A DNA stretch of 20,704 nt from Bacilli bacterium. GTDB taxonomy: Bacteria; Bacillota_I; Bacilli_A; RFN20; UBA1709. The stretch lies in the NCBI GenBank assembly GCA_028694305.1, contig JAQUTO010000003.1, positions 1 to 20,704 on the forward strand, read 5' to 3'. Shown here piece by piece: positions 1-7,394 of this stretch. The translations under genes were made by a program, and so were the position numbers. The first letter of the stretch is position 1, and every line of letters starts with the position of its first letter. The notes beneath the pieces were generated by a model. That model was not told the origin of the DNA. It ran no database searches and worked only from the letters and a program-made list of their open reading frames with translations.

Positions 1-433
1 TGGCGGCTTTTAAGCCAATGGCATATTTTTCAGCAAATGAAGTGTAGTAGTAAATAAATAATGGTTTATCGACAATCAAGGATTGCCAAATAATGGTATA
101 AGCATATGGGTTTTTAATGATGTAAGTGAAGAAGGCTTTAAACCCGGCTTTTTCAATCTCTTCACGACTAGTCAGATTTTTAGTTGCTTCAGCAATACAA
201 AAACGAATATCGTGATGATAAGTTAACACCAAATATCTAAAGAAGGCCTGCTTGGTATTGAAATACCGATAAAAAGTGCCGACTCCAAGTTTTGCATCTT
301 CTGCGATCATTTCAATTGAAGTAGCAGGGTAGGTGTTCTTGCTGAAAAGCTTTTCGCCCGAATTTACAATCGTTTGAAAAGTTTCTTTTCCCTTGCGGGA
401 AGTTGGTTGGTTGACATTCTCATATTTGAACAT
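1..433 (-). CDS. TetR/AcrR-family transcriptional regulator (C-terminus outside window)
   Basis: This is a minus-strand reading frame that starts with ATG at 433-431 and stays open to the window edge, giving 144 residues. Residues about 14-60 are a typical TetR DNA-binding domain: the helix-turn-helix lies around 38-58 and ends in the family's usual GTFYRYF, followed by KQAFF. The remaining residues are helical and would belong to the ligand-binding half. A GGAGAAAG ribosome binding site lies about 7 bases before the ATG and a TATAAT -10 lies further upstream. The gene is divergent from the thiolase/liv operon, and the gap between them holds two related inverted repeats. It is therefore inferred to repress that operon and itself, with an acyl-CoA or the transported substrate as the likely inducer. 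Family assignment is firm; target and ligand are inference. Confidence 0.93.
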   Translation of the reverse strand, partial: MFKYENVNQPTSRKGKETFQTIVNSGEKLFSKNTYPATSIEMIAEDAKLGVGTFYRYFNTKQAFFRYLVLTYHHDIRFCIAEATKNLTSREEIEKAGFKAFFTYIIKNPYAYTIIWQSLIVDKPLFIYYYTSFAEKYAIGLKAA

Positions 434-463
434 AATGCTTTCTCCGTTTAATCTATGTTTCCT

Positions 464-469
464 ATTATA
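464..469 (-). promoter_or_regulatory. -10 element of the tetR-type gene
   Basis: A perfect TATAAT on the minus strand lies about 31-36 bases upstream of the regulator's ATG. No good -35 hexamer is seen 16-18 bases further up, which fits a promoter that is weak or regulator-dependent. Confidence 0.6.
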
Positions 470-490
470 GCAAAAAAGAGGGCATAATGA

Positions 491-502
491 GAATAGTTAT
501 TC
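491..502. promoter_or_regulatory. Candidate TetR operator, secondary site
   Basis: The 12-bp inverted repeat GAATA-GT-TATTC has the same core and spacing as the larger dyad at 622-641. It lies where the -35 region of the minus-strand tetR promoter should be, so binding would be expected to give autorepression. The site is seen in the sequence; its role is inferred. Confidence 0.5.
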
Positions 503-575
503 AATAAATGCTCATAAAAAATTGATAAATAATTTATTTATTTTTGATTTTTTGTGGTAAAAGTAGGAATAAAAG

Positions 576-595
576 CCTTTTTTGTATAAAAAAGG
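576..595. repeat. Inverted repeat in the divergent intergenic region
   Basis: CCTTTTTT and AAAAAAGG are separated by GTAT, giving a short AT-rich hairpin. Neither side has a clear T-tract, so it is not a convincing terminator. It lies in the 394-base gap between the regulator and the thiolase gene. That gap otherwise holds the promoters, operators and cre-like site listed here, and no small gene was seen in it. Confidence 0.4.
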
Positions 596-621
596 GGTTA
601 AAAATCTAGACAATATTCGGT

Positions 622-641
622 AAGTGAATACCTATTCACTT
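622..641. promoter_or_regulatory. Candidate TetR operator, primary site
   Basis: This is a perfect 20-bp dyad with 9-bp arms around CC (core AGTGAATA-CC-TATTCACT). It ends 6 bases before the TTGACA -35 of the operon promoter. Length, symmetry and position next to a divergent tetR gene are typical of TetR-family operators. The GAATA-NN-TATTC core recurs at 491-502. Confidence 0.72.
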
Positions 642-647
642 TTTTTG

Positions 648-676
648 TTGACAAACATTTTTGTGAGTAAGATAAT
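648..676 (+). promoter_or_regulatory. Sigma-A promoter of the thiolase/liv operon
   Basis: A consensus TTGACA at 648-653 is followed, after a 17-base spacer, by GATAAT at 671-676. Transcription should begin near 683, leaving a leader of about 145 bases before the first start codon. That is much longer than the leaders elsewhere in the window. Confidence 0.78.
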
Positions 677-769
677 AGGGGTAGAGAATATACATAGTTA
701 TAAGAAATAGAAGTTGCGCGACAATAATGGTCAATTCAAGCAGCAGAACTAATTTTTAAGCACAAGCAA

Positions 770-783
770 TGTAAGCGCTTAAC
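770..783 (+). promoter_or_regulatory. cre-like (CcpA) site in the operon leader
   Basis: TGTAAGCGCTTAAC contains the perfect 10-bp dyad TAAGCGCTTA and matches the Bacillus cre pattern TGWAANCGNTNWCA at 12 of 14 positions. It lies about 90 bases downstream of the predicted transcription start, where a bound CcpA would act as a roadblock. This suggests carbon catabolite repression; a CcpA homologue is not in the window. Confidence 0.55.
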
Positions 784-827
784 CATGTTTATTCAAAAAA
801 ATTAATAATTGAAAGGCGGAAATTTAT

Positions 828-1856
828 ATGGGAAACAAAGTCAATGTTGGCATCGTTGGAACGGGAATTTATCTTCCTAAACACAAGATGACAGCAAAAC
901 AAGTCTCAGAAGCTACAAAAGGAGTCTGGAGTGAAGAAGCAGTTCGCGATAAGCTCGGTATTGTTTCTAAGTGTGTTCCAGGTCCAGGCCCAGAAGATGG
1001 GACACAAGAAATGGGAGCTTTAGCAGCTCTTGATTGCTTGAAAAACACTGGAGTTGATCCAAAAGATATCGACGTCGTTATCTGTATTGGAGAAGAGTAT
1101 AAGGAATATCCTTTAACCACTTCTGCTTGCTACATCCAAGATCGGATTGGCGCAACCAATGCTTGGGCAATTGATGTTCAAAATCGTTGCTGTACTTGCG
1201 TTGCAGCCATGGAAATTGCTCGTGATATGCTAGTTGCTGACGATACAATCGACACAATTATCGTCTGTGGTGGCTATCGAAATGGTGATTTCGTTGATTA
1301 TACCGATAAAGATATGTCAATGATGTATAACCTCGGGGCTGGTGGTGGAGCCATTATCTTAAAAAAGAATTATGGCAAGAACTTACTTCTAGGTTCACAC
1401 CTCATCTCTGATGGAAGTTTAGCTAGAACCGCTGGGGTAGAAATTGGTGGTATTGCCAATCCTATTACCAAAGATAACCTTGAAGAAGCAAAGCATTCTT
1501 TAAGACTGATGGATCCAGTTAAGATGAAAAATAGACTTAATGAAGTCTCAATGCCTAACTGGTATAGATGTATTGATAAATCATTTGAAAAAGCTGGTTT
1601 ACCAAAGAAAATTGATTATCTCGCTGTTCTACATATGAAGCGTTCAGGTCATCTAGGTATGCTTAAAGACTTAGGTCTCAACGAAGATCAATCAATCTAT
1701 CTCCAAGATTATGGTCATGTTGGTCAAATCGATCAAATCCTCTCTTTACACCTTGCCTTAAAACAAGGAAAAGTGAAGGATGGTTCAGTTGTCTGTATGA
1801 TTGCCGCTGGAATCGGTTATGTCTGGTCTGCTAACGTCATTAAATGGGGTAAATAA
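828..1856 (+). CDS. 3-oxoacyl-ACP synthase III (FabH)-like thiolase-fold enzyme
   Basis: This 342-residue protein has the ketoacyl synthase III layout: N-terminal VGIVGTGIYLP, a nucleophile region after D116 with C121, C122 and C124, and a C-terminal glycine-rich AAGIGYVWSANV strand. By alignment to FabH, C121 is the nucleophile and H269 (in AVLHMKRS) matches the catalytic His. The usual Asn in YGN is replaced by His297 (YGH), and the AACAGF motif is cysteine-rich (RCCTCV). This suggests acyl transfer or retro-Claisen chemistry rather than ordinary fatty-acid initiation. The gene opens the operon, with livH two bases after its stop. The ribosome binding site is AAGGCGG, about 8 bases before the ATG. 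The true substrate cannot be told; a housekeeping FabH role is unlikely next to a liv transporter and a CoA-transferase. Confidence 0.82.
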   Translation: MGNKVNVGIVGTGIYLPKHKMTAKQVSEATKGVWSEEAVRDKLGIVSKCVPGPGPEDGTQEMGALAALDCLKNTGVDPKDIDVVICIGEEYKEYPLTTSACYIQDRIGATNAWAIDVQNRCCTCVAAMEIARDMLVADDTIDTIIVCGGYRNGDFVDYTDKDMSMMYNLGAGGGAIILKKNYGKNLLLGSHLISDGSLARTAGVEIGGIANPITKDNLEEAKHSLRLMDPVKMKNRLNEVSMPNWYRCIDKSFEKAGLPKKIDYLAVLHMKRSGHLGMLKDLGLNEDQSIYLQDYGHVGQIDQILSLHLALKQGKVKDGSVVCMIAAGIGYVWSANVIKWGK

Positions 1857-1858
1857 TA

Positions 1859-2734
1859 ATGGGAATACTACAAATCTTACTCAATAGTATGCAATTCATC
1901 GCCATCATCTCGTTGGCTACTTTAGGCATTGTCTTGATTTTCCAAACATCAATCACGACTAACTTTGCTCAAAGTATGATTGCTACTGTGGGTGGATTTA
2001 TCTCAGTAACATTACTAACCAAATATGGAGTCCCAGCCCTAGCAAGTTATTTTATTGCAGTTGCTGCCATGTTCTTATTTGGGGTATTTATTGATGCTGT
2101 AATTATTCGTTTTGCTAGACACGTAACACCTGTCGGTAAGCAAATGCTCACAATGGGTATTGTCTTATTATTAACAGGTTTGATTCCACTCGTTTTCGGT
2201 AACGTGGTTATGCAAGCCCCAAAATTTTCTAATACAATTATCACGAATGCCAGTAATACCTTGTCATTTAGTATGCATAATTTAATTGGATTTATTTTGG
2301 CTGCTGTTGTTATTGCCGCTATCTTCATTTGTTTAAAGTTTACAAAGTGGGGCTTAAGTGTTCGAGCAACTGCTAGTAACGAAACTGTCGCTAAGATGAT
2401 GGGTATTAATACTCGTATCATCACTGGTGTCAGTTGGGGTATTGCGGGTGCTGTCGGAACTTTAGCCGCTTTAATATATGCACCATTAACGCAAATTACA
2501 CCAACAATGATGGTGTCTGTCCAAGTTCAAGGCTTTATGGCTTGTGTGTTGGGTGGATTTACCAGTTTTATTGGTCCAATTGTTGGAGCCATTATCATCC
2601 CAGTATTAAGAAATATTGTTGGTTATCTTGGTGCTGATACTTGGAAAGATGTTGTCGTTTATTTAGTTATCTTCTTAGTTGTCTTAATTAAACCTATGGG
2701 TTTATTTGGCAAGAAGATTGTAAAGAAGGTGTAA
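1859..2734 (+). CDS. livH: Branched-chain amino acid-type ABC transporter permease (LivH family)
   Basis: This 291-residue, highly hydrophobic protein has about eight membrane segments. It carries the LivH-family cytoplasmic loop around residues 165-190 (KWGLSVRATASNETVAKMMGI), which contacts the ATPase. It forms the membrane channel with the LivM-type permease that follows. The start codon lies two bases after the stop of the thiolase-like gene, so translation is probably coupled. Family members carry branched-chain amino acids but also short-chain carboxylates, urea and aromatic acids, so 'liv' marks the family and not a proven substrate. The neighbouring CoA-transferase favours an organic acid. 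Confidence 0.9.
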   Translation: MGILQILLNSMQFIAIISLATLGIVLIFQTSITTNFAQSMIATVGGFISVTLLTKYGVPALASYFIAVAAMFLFGVFIDAVIIRFARHVTPVGKQMLTMGIVLLLTGLIPLVFGNVVMQAPKFSNTIITNASNTLSFSMHNLIGFILAAVVIAAIFICLKFTKWGLSVRATASNETVAKMMGINTRIITGVSWGIAGAVGTLAALIYAPLTQITPTMMVSVQVQGFMACVLGGFTSFIGPIVGAIIIPVLRNIVGYLGADTWKDVVVYLVIFLVVLIKPMGLFGKKIVKKV

Positions 2735-2738
2735 TGGT

Positions 2739-3797
2739 ATGGGACAAAGCATTGCACTTAGAATTAAAAGAGTTCTCAAACATCCATTATCAAGTTTTGT
2801 GATCTTAGGTATTGTCTTACTCTTAGTTAATGTCTTCTATAGAGCAGGTATCATTCAAGATATCGCCTTTGTTAGAAGCGTAGCTCGGGTTATTATCTAT
2901 TCAATTGTCGCCATGGGTTTCTCTTTGTTACTTGGTTATGCTGGTTTAGCATCACTTGGTACTTCGGGCTTAATTGGTTTAGGAGCTTTCTTGATTCAAT
3001 TAACCTACTCACAAAAAGGAATTCCAATGGTTATTTCGATACTTATTTGTTTAGTCATCGCGTTAGTAGTCGGCGCCTTAATCGGCTTCATATCCTTAAG
3101 AATTGAGGGTATGTATCTAGCCATTATTACGCTATGTTTATCAACTATCTTAGTTGAGTTATTCCGGATTGGGTGGGGTACAGATACCTTTAACCTTCCA
3201 AGAGTCCAAACCTTCTTTGGTAAGGAATTCCCGGGTTATTCTTCAGATGGTGGGTTACTTGTTAGAGATGTTATGTATTATATTTTAGTGCCACTCTTTG
3301 TCATTGTGGCTATGCTAACCTCTAACTTAATGAGAAGTCCAACTGGGCGAGCAATGTTAGCTATGAAAGATAGCGATTCTGCTGCTAAAGCTATGGGCAT
3401 TAGTGTTCTCAAGTATCGTTTAATTGCCTTTATTATTGCTACAGTTTATGCCGTCTTTGCTGGTTGTTTATATATGTTCTACTTTAGATCAACAACCTAC
3501 ACAGATTGGGGCTTAGCGTTGTCGCTCAATATTCTCGCCGCTGTTATCGTTGGTGGATCTAAATCGTTATTAGGCTGTATCCTGGGTTGCTTTATTATCT
3601 TTGGTATTGATGGAATGTTCCTCCAAAATATTCCTTTCTTCCAAAATAATACAAACTTTATCTACATTATCTCAGGAGCCCTAATCATCATTGTTGTTAT
3701 GTTCTATCCTGGTGGCTTAGCTCACCTTTGGTTAGACCTCAAGATTTTGATTCGCAAACTCAAATTGAAATGGAGGCACTATAAGTATGGGGATTAG
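2739..3797 (+). CDS. livM: Branched-chain amino acid-type ABC transporter permease (LivM family)
   Basis: This 352-residue membrane protein has the LivM hallmarks: the GYAGLASLGTSGLIGLGAF segment near residues 66-84 and the SPTGRAMLAMKDSDSAAKAMGI ATPase-contact loop near 200-221. It starts 4 bases after livH. Its last residues form a basic tail (KILIRKLKLKWRHYKYGD) on the cytoplasmic side. Its last 11 bases overlap the start of the LivG-type gene, and the GGAGG ribosome binding site for that gene lies inside this one. Confidence 0.9.
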   Translation: MGQSIALRIKRVLKHPLSSFVILGIVLLLVNVFYRAGIIQDIAFVRSVARVIIYSIVAMGFSLLLGYAGLASLGTSGLIGLGAFLIQLTYSQKGIPMVISILICLVIALVVGALIGFISLRIEGMYLAIITLCLSTILVELFRIGWGTDTFNLPRVQTFFGKEFPGYSSDGGLLVRDVMYYILVPLFVIVAMLTSNLMRSPTGRAMLAMKDSDSAAKAMGISVLKYRLIAFIIATVYAVFAGCLYMFYFRSTTYTDWGLALSLNILAAVIVGGSKSLLGCILGCFIIFGIDGMFLQNIPFFQNNTNFIYIISGALIIIVVMFYPGGLAHLWLDLKILIRKLKLKWRHYKYGD

Positions 3798-5238
3798 TAA
3801 GAAATTATTACATAACTTCTATAGCAATAGAGCCGAGAATTTCAAAGATAATCTTGATGGTGCCATTGAATACAATGAATTCTATCAAGAGAAACAAGAA
3901 GTATTGTTAAAGAAGCACTATGACAAATTTGTTGCTCAAGAGCAGGAAAAACTTGAACCTATTCGTTTAAGTTCAGTCTTACTCAAGAGTGAAGTGAAGA
4001 TTCAAGTTGCTGAGAAACTTAAATCCTATGATGAGAAGGATATTTGGCGGCGTAAAGCTAACACTCAAACTCAAGTGAGAGGATTAGCTAAAGCCACAAC
4101 CGATTCTGATAAGCAAAAAATCACTGAAGCTTATGAGACTCAACTTCGTTCATTAGACAAAAGAAGAGAAGAATACGAACATAAGGTTACTGCTAGTATT
4201 TCTTCTAAACTGCAAAGTGTCTGTGCTAAAGATGAAAAAGAACAAAAAGAAAATTTGGCTAAATACGAAGTAGCTCTAGCTGAAAGTGACAAGCGCTGCA
4301 AAGCCGAACACCAAAAGTTAGAAGTTCAAAAACAAGCCAATATCAAAGCTTTTCAAATTAAGACCGATGCTAAAGTTAGTAAAGCTTCCAAGAAGTATGA
4401 AACTACTTTGGTTGATGCTAAGAAGTATTCAGCTTCTAAAGTTGATCAAAAATTGGAGAAGAATGTTGTTCTATCCTTGCATAATCTAACTATGCAATTT
4501 GGTGGCTTAAAAGCTGTCGATAATCTCTCATTCGATGTTAAAAAAGGTGAAATATTTGGCCTGATTGGTCCTAATGGAGCGGGTAAAACAACGGTCTTTA
4601 ACTGCATTACTCAATTCTATAAACCAACTAAAGGTGAAGTATATTACGAAGATAAGACTGGCCAAGTTTTATTACTAAACGAAGCCAAAGTCCACAATGT
4701 TATTAAAAAGGGCATTGTTCGGACATTTCAAAATGTTGAGTTAGTTTGGGAACTTACAGTTCTTGAAAACTTATTAGTGGCTGCACATAGTTTGTTTAAG
4801 TCTAACCTATTCGATCAATTTATTCATACGCCAAAGTTAAAGAAAGAAGAAGAGATGATACGCGCTAAAGCGTTAAAAGTCTTAGATTATCTCGGTCTCA
4901 CTTATTTACAAAATGCGTATCCAGTTGGATTACCTTATGGCATCTTGAAGAAAATTGAGCTGGCTCGAACTCTTATGTGCAACCCTAGACTCATTATTCT
5001 TGATGAACCAGCAGCAGGATTAAATGATGCTGAAACTCAAGAATTAGCAGTCTTAATTAAGAAGATTCGTGATGAATATAAAGTTACCATCTTCTTAGTT
5101 GAACATGATATGGGTTTAGTTATGGATATTTGTGATACTATCTGTGCCATTTCATTTGGTAAGATGTTAGCAATTGGTACTCCAAAACAAATCCAAAAAG
5201 ACCCAGCAGTTCAAGAAGCTTATTTAGGAGGTGAGTAG
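3787..5238 (+). CDS. livG: ABC transporter ATPase (LivG family) with long coiled-coil N-terminal extension
   Basis: This 483-residue protein is a complete LivG ATPase preceded by about 225 extra residues; family members are usually about 250-260 long. The extension is rich in Lys, Glu, Gln and Ala with heptad-like stretches (about 30-60, 105-220), few Gly or Pro, and no membrane segment, so it is probably coiled coil. The ATPase begins near 227 (VVLSLHNLTMQFGG): Walker A GPNGAGKTT at 261-269, Q-loop Q315, signature LPYG at 382-385, Walker B LIILDEP with E407, H-loop H440. The family's LPYGQQRR reads LPYGILKK here. The start is supported by GGAGG 10 bases upstream, and no start with a ribosome binding site is seen at the domain boundary. 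The extension is therefore likely translated. Its role is unknown; tethering to LivM, the membrane or a partner enzyme is possible. Confidence 0.88.
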   Translation: MGISKKLLHNFYSNRAENFKDNLDGAIEYNEFYQEKQEVLLKKHYDKFVAQEQEKLEPIRLSSVLLKSEVKIQVAEKLKSYDEKDIWRRKANTQTQVRGLAKATTDSDKQKITEAYETQLRSLDKRREEYEHKVTASISSKLQSVCAKDEKEQKENLAKYEVALAESDKRCKAEHQKLEVQKQANIKAFQIKTDAKVSKASKKYETTLVDAKKYSASKVDQKLEKNVVLSLHNLTMQFGGLKAVDNLSFDVKKGEIFGLIGPNGAGKTTVFNCITQFYKPTKGEVYYEDKTGQVLLLNEAKVHNVIKKGIVRTFQNVELVWELTVLENLLVAAHSLFKSNLFDQFIHTPKLKKEEEMIRAKALKVLDYLGLTYLQNAYPVGLPYGILKKIELARTLMCNPRLIILDEPAAGLNDAETQELAVLIKKIRDEYKVTIFLVEHDMGLVMDICDTICAISFGKMLAIGTPKQIQKDPAVQEAYLGGE

Positions 5239-5976
5239 ATGGAATTATTAATTAAAACTCAAGACCTCGTTATAAGTTATGGCGCCATTCAAGCTGTGAA
5301 GGGTGTCAATATTGAAGTCAAAGAAGGAACAGCAGTTGCAATTCTCGGTGCCAATGGTGCTGGGAAGTCGACCATTCTTAAAACTATTTCTGGTCTAGTT
5401 AAACCTACTTCAGGGAAAATTATCTTTGAAGGGAAAGAGATTCAAGGAAAAGATGCTCATAAGGTCGCAGCCATGGGTATCATTGAATCACCAGAAGGCC
5501 GAATGATTTTAAGAAATCTAACAGTTGAGGATAACTTGCGCGTTGGTGCTTATACCTTAAAGAAGAAAGATGGTAAAAGTGCTAAACAAAGAACAGAAGA
5601 AAATCTGGAGCAAGTATTTGCATATTTCCCGGTACTTAAAGACCGGAGAAAACAACAAGCGTCTACTTTATCAGGTGGCGAACAACAAATGCTCGCAATC
5701 GGTAGAGCCTTGATGGCAAGTCCTAAGTTACTTATCCTAGATGAACCGTCGCTTGGTTTAGCGCCAATTATTGTTCAAGAAATATTCGAGATCATTAATA
5801 AAATCAAGAAGAACGGGACAACAGTCTTAATCGTTGAACAGAACGCATATCAAACTTTAAAGATTGTTGATTATGCCTATGTCGTGAATCTTGGTAAAGT
5901 CCAAGTTCAAGGAACAGGCAAAGAATTACTCAAGGATAACAGTCTAGTCGCAGCCTATTTAGGCGAACAAAAGTGA
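5239..5976 (+). CDS. livF: ABC transporter ATPase (LivF family)
   Basis: This 245-residue protein is of normal LivF length. It has Walker A GANGAGKST at 37-45, signature LSGGEQ at 144-149, Walker B LLILDEP with E169, and the LivF-typical Gln (VEQNA, Q201) in place of the H-loop His. It pairs with the LivG-type ATPase to drive transport. The start codon directly follows the livG stop, and a very strong AGGAGGTGA ribosome binding site sits within the last livG codons. It ends in TGA, showing that TGA is a stop codon in this organism. Confidence 0.93.
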   Translation: MELLIKTQDLVISYGAIQAVKGVNIEVKEGTAVAILGANGAGKSTILKTISGLVKPTSGKIIFEGKEIQGKDAHKVAAMGIIESPEGRMILRNLTVEDNLRVGAYTLKKKDGKSAKQRTEENLEQVFAYFPVLKDRRKQQASTLSGGEQQMLAIGRALMASPKLLILDEPSLGLAPIIVQEIFEIINKIKKNGTTVLIVEQNAYQTLKIVDYAYVVNLGKVQVQGTGKELLKDNSLVAAYLGEQK

Positions 5977-6017
5977 TATCAATTAAGGTCTATAAATAAT
6001 AAGGAGGAAAAATTGAT

Positions 6018-7333
6018 ATGAAAAAGAGTTTTATTAGTCTATTAGCAGTCTCCGCACTTATCGTTGCAGGATGTGGTGGCAAACAATCAACATCTACAAG
6101 TACAGCACCAGTAATTACGGAAAAAGTCTCTCAAGGTGTTACAGACACAGAAATTTTAGTCGGTAATACAGCTACAGTCGGTGGCGCATGGGCAATCGTT
6201 GGTGCACCTTTCAATGCAGGTATTAAAGCTTACTTTGAAGATGTTAACGAAGCCGGTGGTATCGATGGTAGAACAATCACTTTGACAAACCGTGATGACG
6301 GATTCGACGGCGCAGTCGGTTTGGCAAATACTGAAAAATTAGTTGAAACAGATAAGGTCTTCGCATTAGTCGGACACTTTGGTACTCCAACAGTTTCTGC
6401 AACTTTGGAATATATCAAAGAAGTTGGCGTTCCAATGGTCTATGCTGCTACAGGTGTTAACGCACTTTATACTCAAGCCGAAGTTGGCTCACCAGTTATG
6501 CCAGTTCAACCTATATTTACTACACAGAAGGAAGATTACTTCTTTCCCGTGTTCTAGCTGAAACAGATTTATTTGGTTCAGTTAAGAAAGTCGGAGTTTT
6601 ATATTCTGATGCTAACGATGGGACATCCATTAAAGCTGGTATTGAATATCAAGCTTCCCAATTAGGTTTAACCTCTTCGCAAATCGTTTATGCAGTTGGT
6701 AACGTTTCTACTGGTGATTATTCAACTCCAGTTCAATCATTAAAAGCTGCTGGTTGTGATGCAATTATTATTGCAGCTAACCAAGCTCCATTCCTCGCTA
6801 TCTACACAGAAATGAATACTCAAAACTTAAATGTTCCAGTTATCACTTCTTACGTCAATGCTGATGCTACTGCAGTTCCAGCTTCATCCTATAACGCAGC
6901 TCGCCCAATCTATGTTAATGCTTGGGTTGACATCTTCTCTGCTAAAGGACAAGCCGGTGCAGGCGAATTCGCAACATCTATTAGTAACGCTTCATTCTTA
7001 TCCGATGCTGAGAAAGCAGCTTATGCTGTTAACTCATACGCTATTGCTGGCTATATTGCTGCTCACGTCTTCACCACTGGTGTTAAGGCTGTTGCTGCTA
7101 AAGATGGCAATGAAGGCGTCTTAAATTGGAAGAACTATATTGCTGCTATGGAAGGCTATGGAAACATTGATATTCCTATGGGCGGTACAGTTAACTTTGC
7201 TGAAGGTCACCGTTGGGGTATTGACTCAATGGCAGTTCTAAACTACACTCCAGCTACCGAAGCTGCAATCGCAACATTCGGTCAAGTTAAGCCTCTAGAA
7301 GACATCGCTACAGTCGTTGCAAAAATTAAGTAG
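6018..7333 (+). pseudogene. livK: LivK-type substrate-binding lipoprotein, broken by a one-base frameshift
   Basis: The frame opens after AAGGAGG with a lipoprotein signal peptide (MKKSFISLLAVSALIVAGC, lipid-bearing Cys19). It continues with a type I periplasmic-binding fold (TEILVGNTATVGGAW near residues 45-58). It stops at 6557. From about 6546 a frame shifted by -1 continues the protein without a break (SRVLAETDLFGSVKKVGVL) to the stop at 7331-7333. One missing base near 6540-6548, perhaps in the T run before CCC, would restore a protein of about 438 residues, a normal size for this family. Downstream coding quality is intact, so the break is either very recent or a sequencing error. If real, the transporter lacks its dedicated receptor in this strain. 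TTC-TTT-CCC is not a canonical -1 slippery heptamer, so programmed shifting is unlikely. Confidence 0.85.
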
Positions 7334-7345
7334 ATAAAAACAATT

Positions 7346-7370
7346 AGGGAGAGGGTTCTTCTCTCTCCCT
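7346..7370 (+). terminator. Hairpin between livK and the CoA-transferase gene
   Basis: AGGGAGAG at 7346-7353 pairs with CTCTCCCT at 7363-7370 around a 9-base loop. The following bases (TTCATTCTTATTT) are T-rich but interrupted. This fits a leaky terminator or an mRNA-protecting 3' hairpin that keeps binding-protein transcript high relative to the downstream enzymes. No new promoter is seen before the next gene. Confidence 0.6.
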
Positions 7371-7394
7371 TCATTCTTATTTAGGAGGGATATT

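Noticed and set aside
683..827. Riboswitch or T-box in the liv leader
   Set aside because: No specifier loop, T-box motif or terminator/antiterminator pair is visible; only the cre-like dyad stands out.
6540..6548. Programmed -1 frameshifting in livK
   Set aside because: In the zero frame TTC-TTT-CCC does not form X-XXY-YYZ, and no strong downstream pseudoknot was seen; binding proteins are not known to use it.
6812..7333. Separate gene in the second half of livK
   Set aside because: There is no ribosome binding site and the frame is open well upstream with LivK-like sequence; it is the tail of the frameshifted gene.
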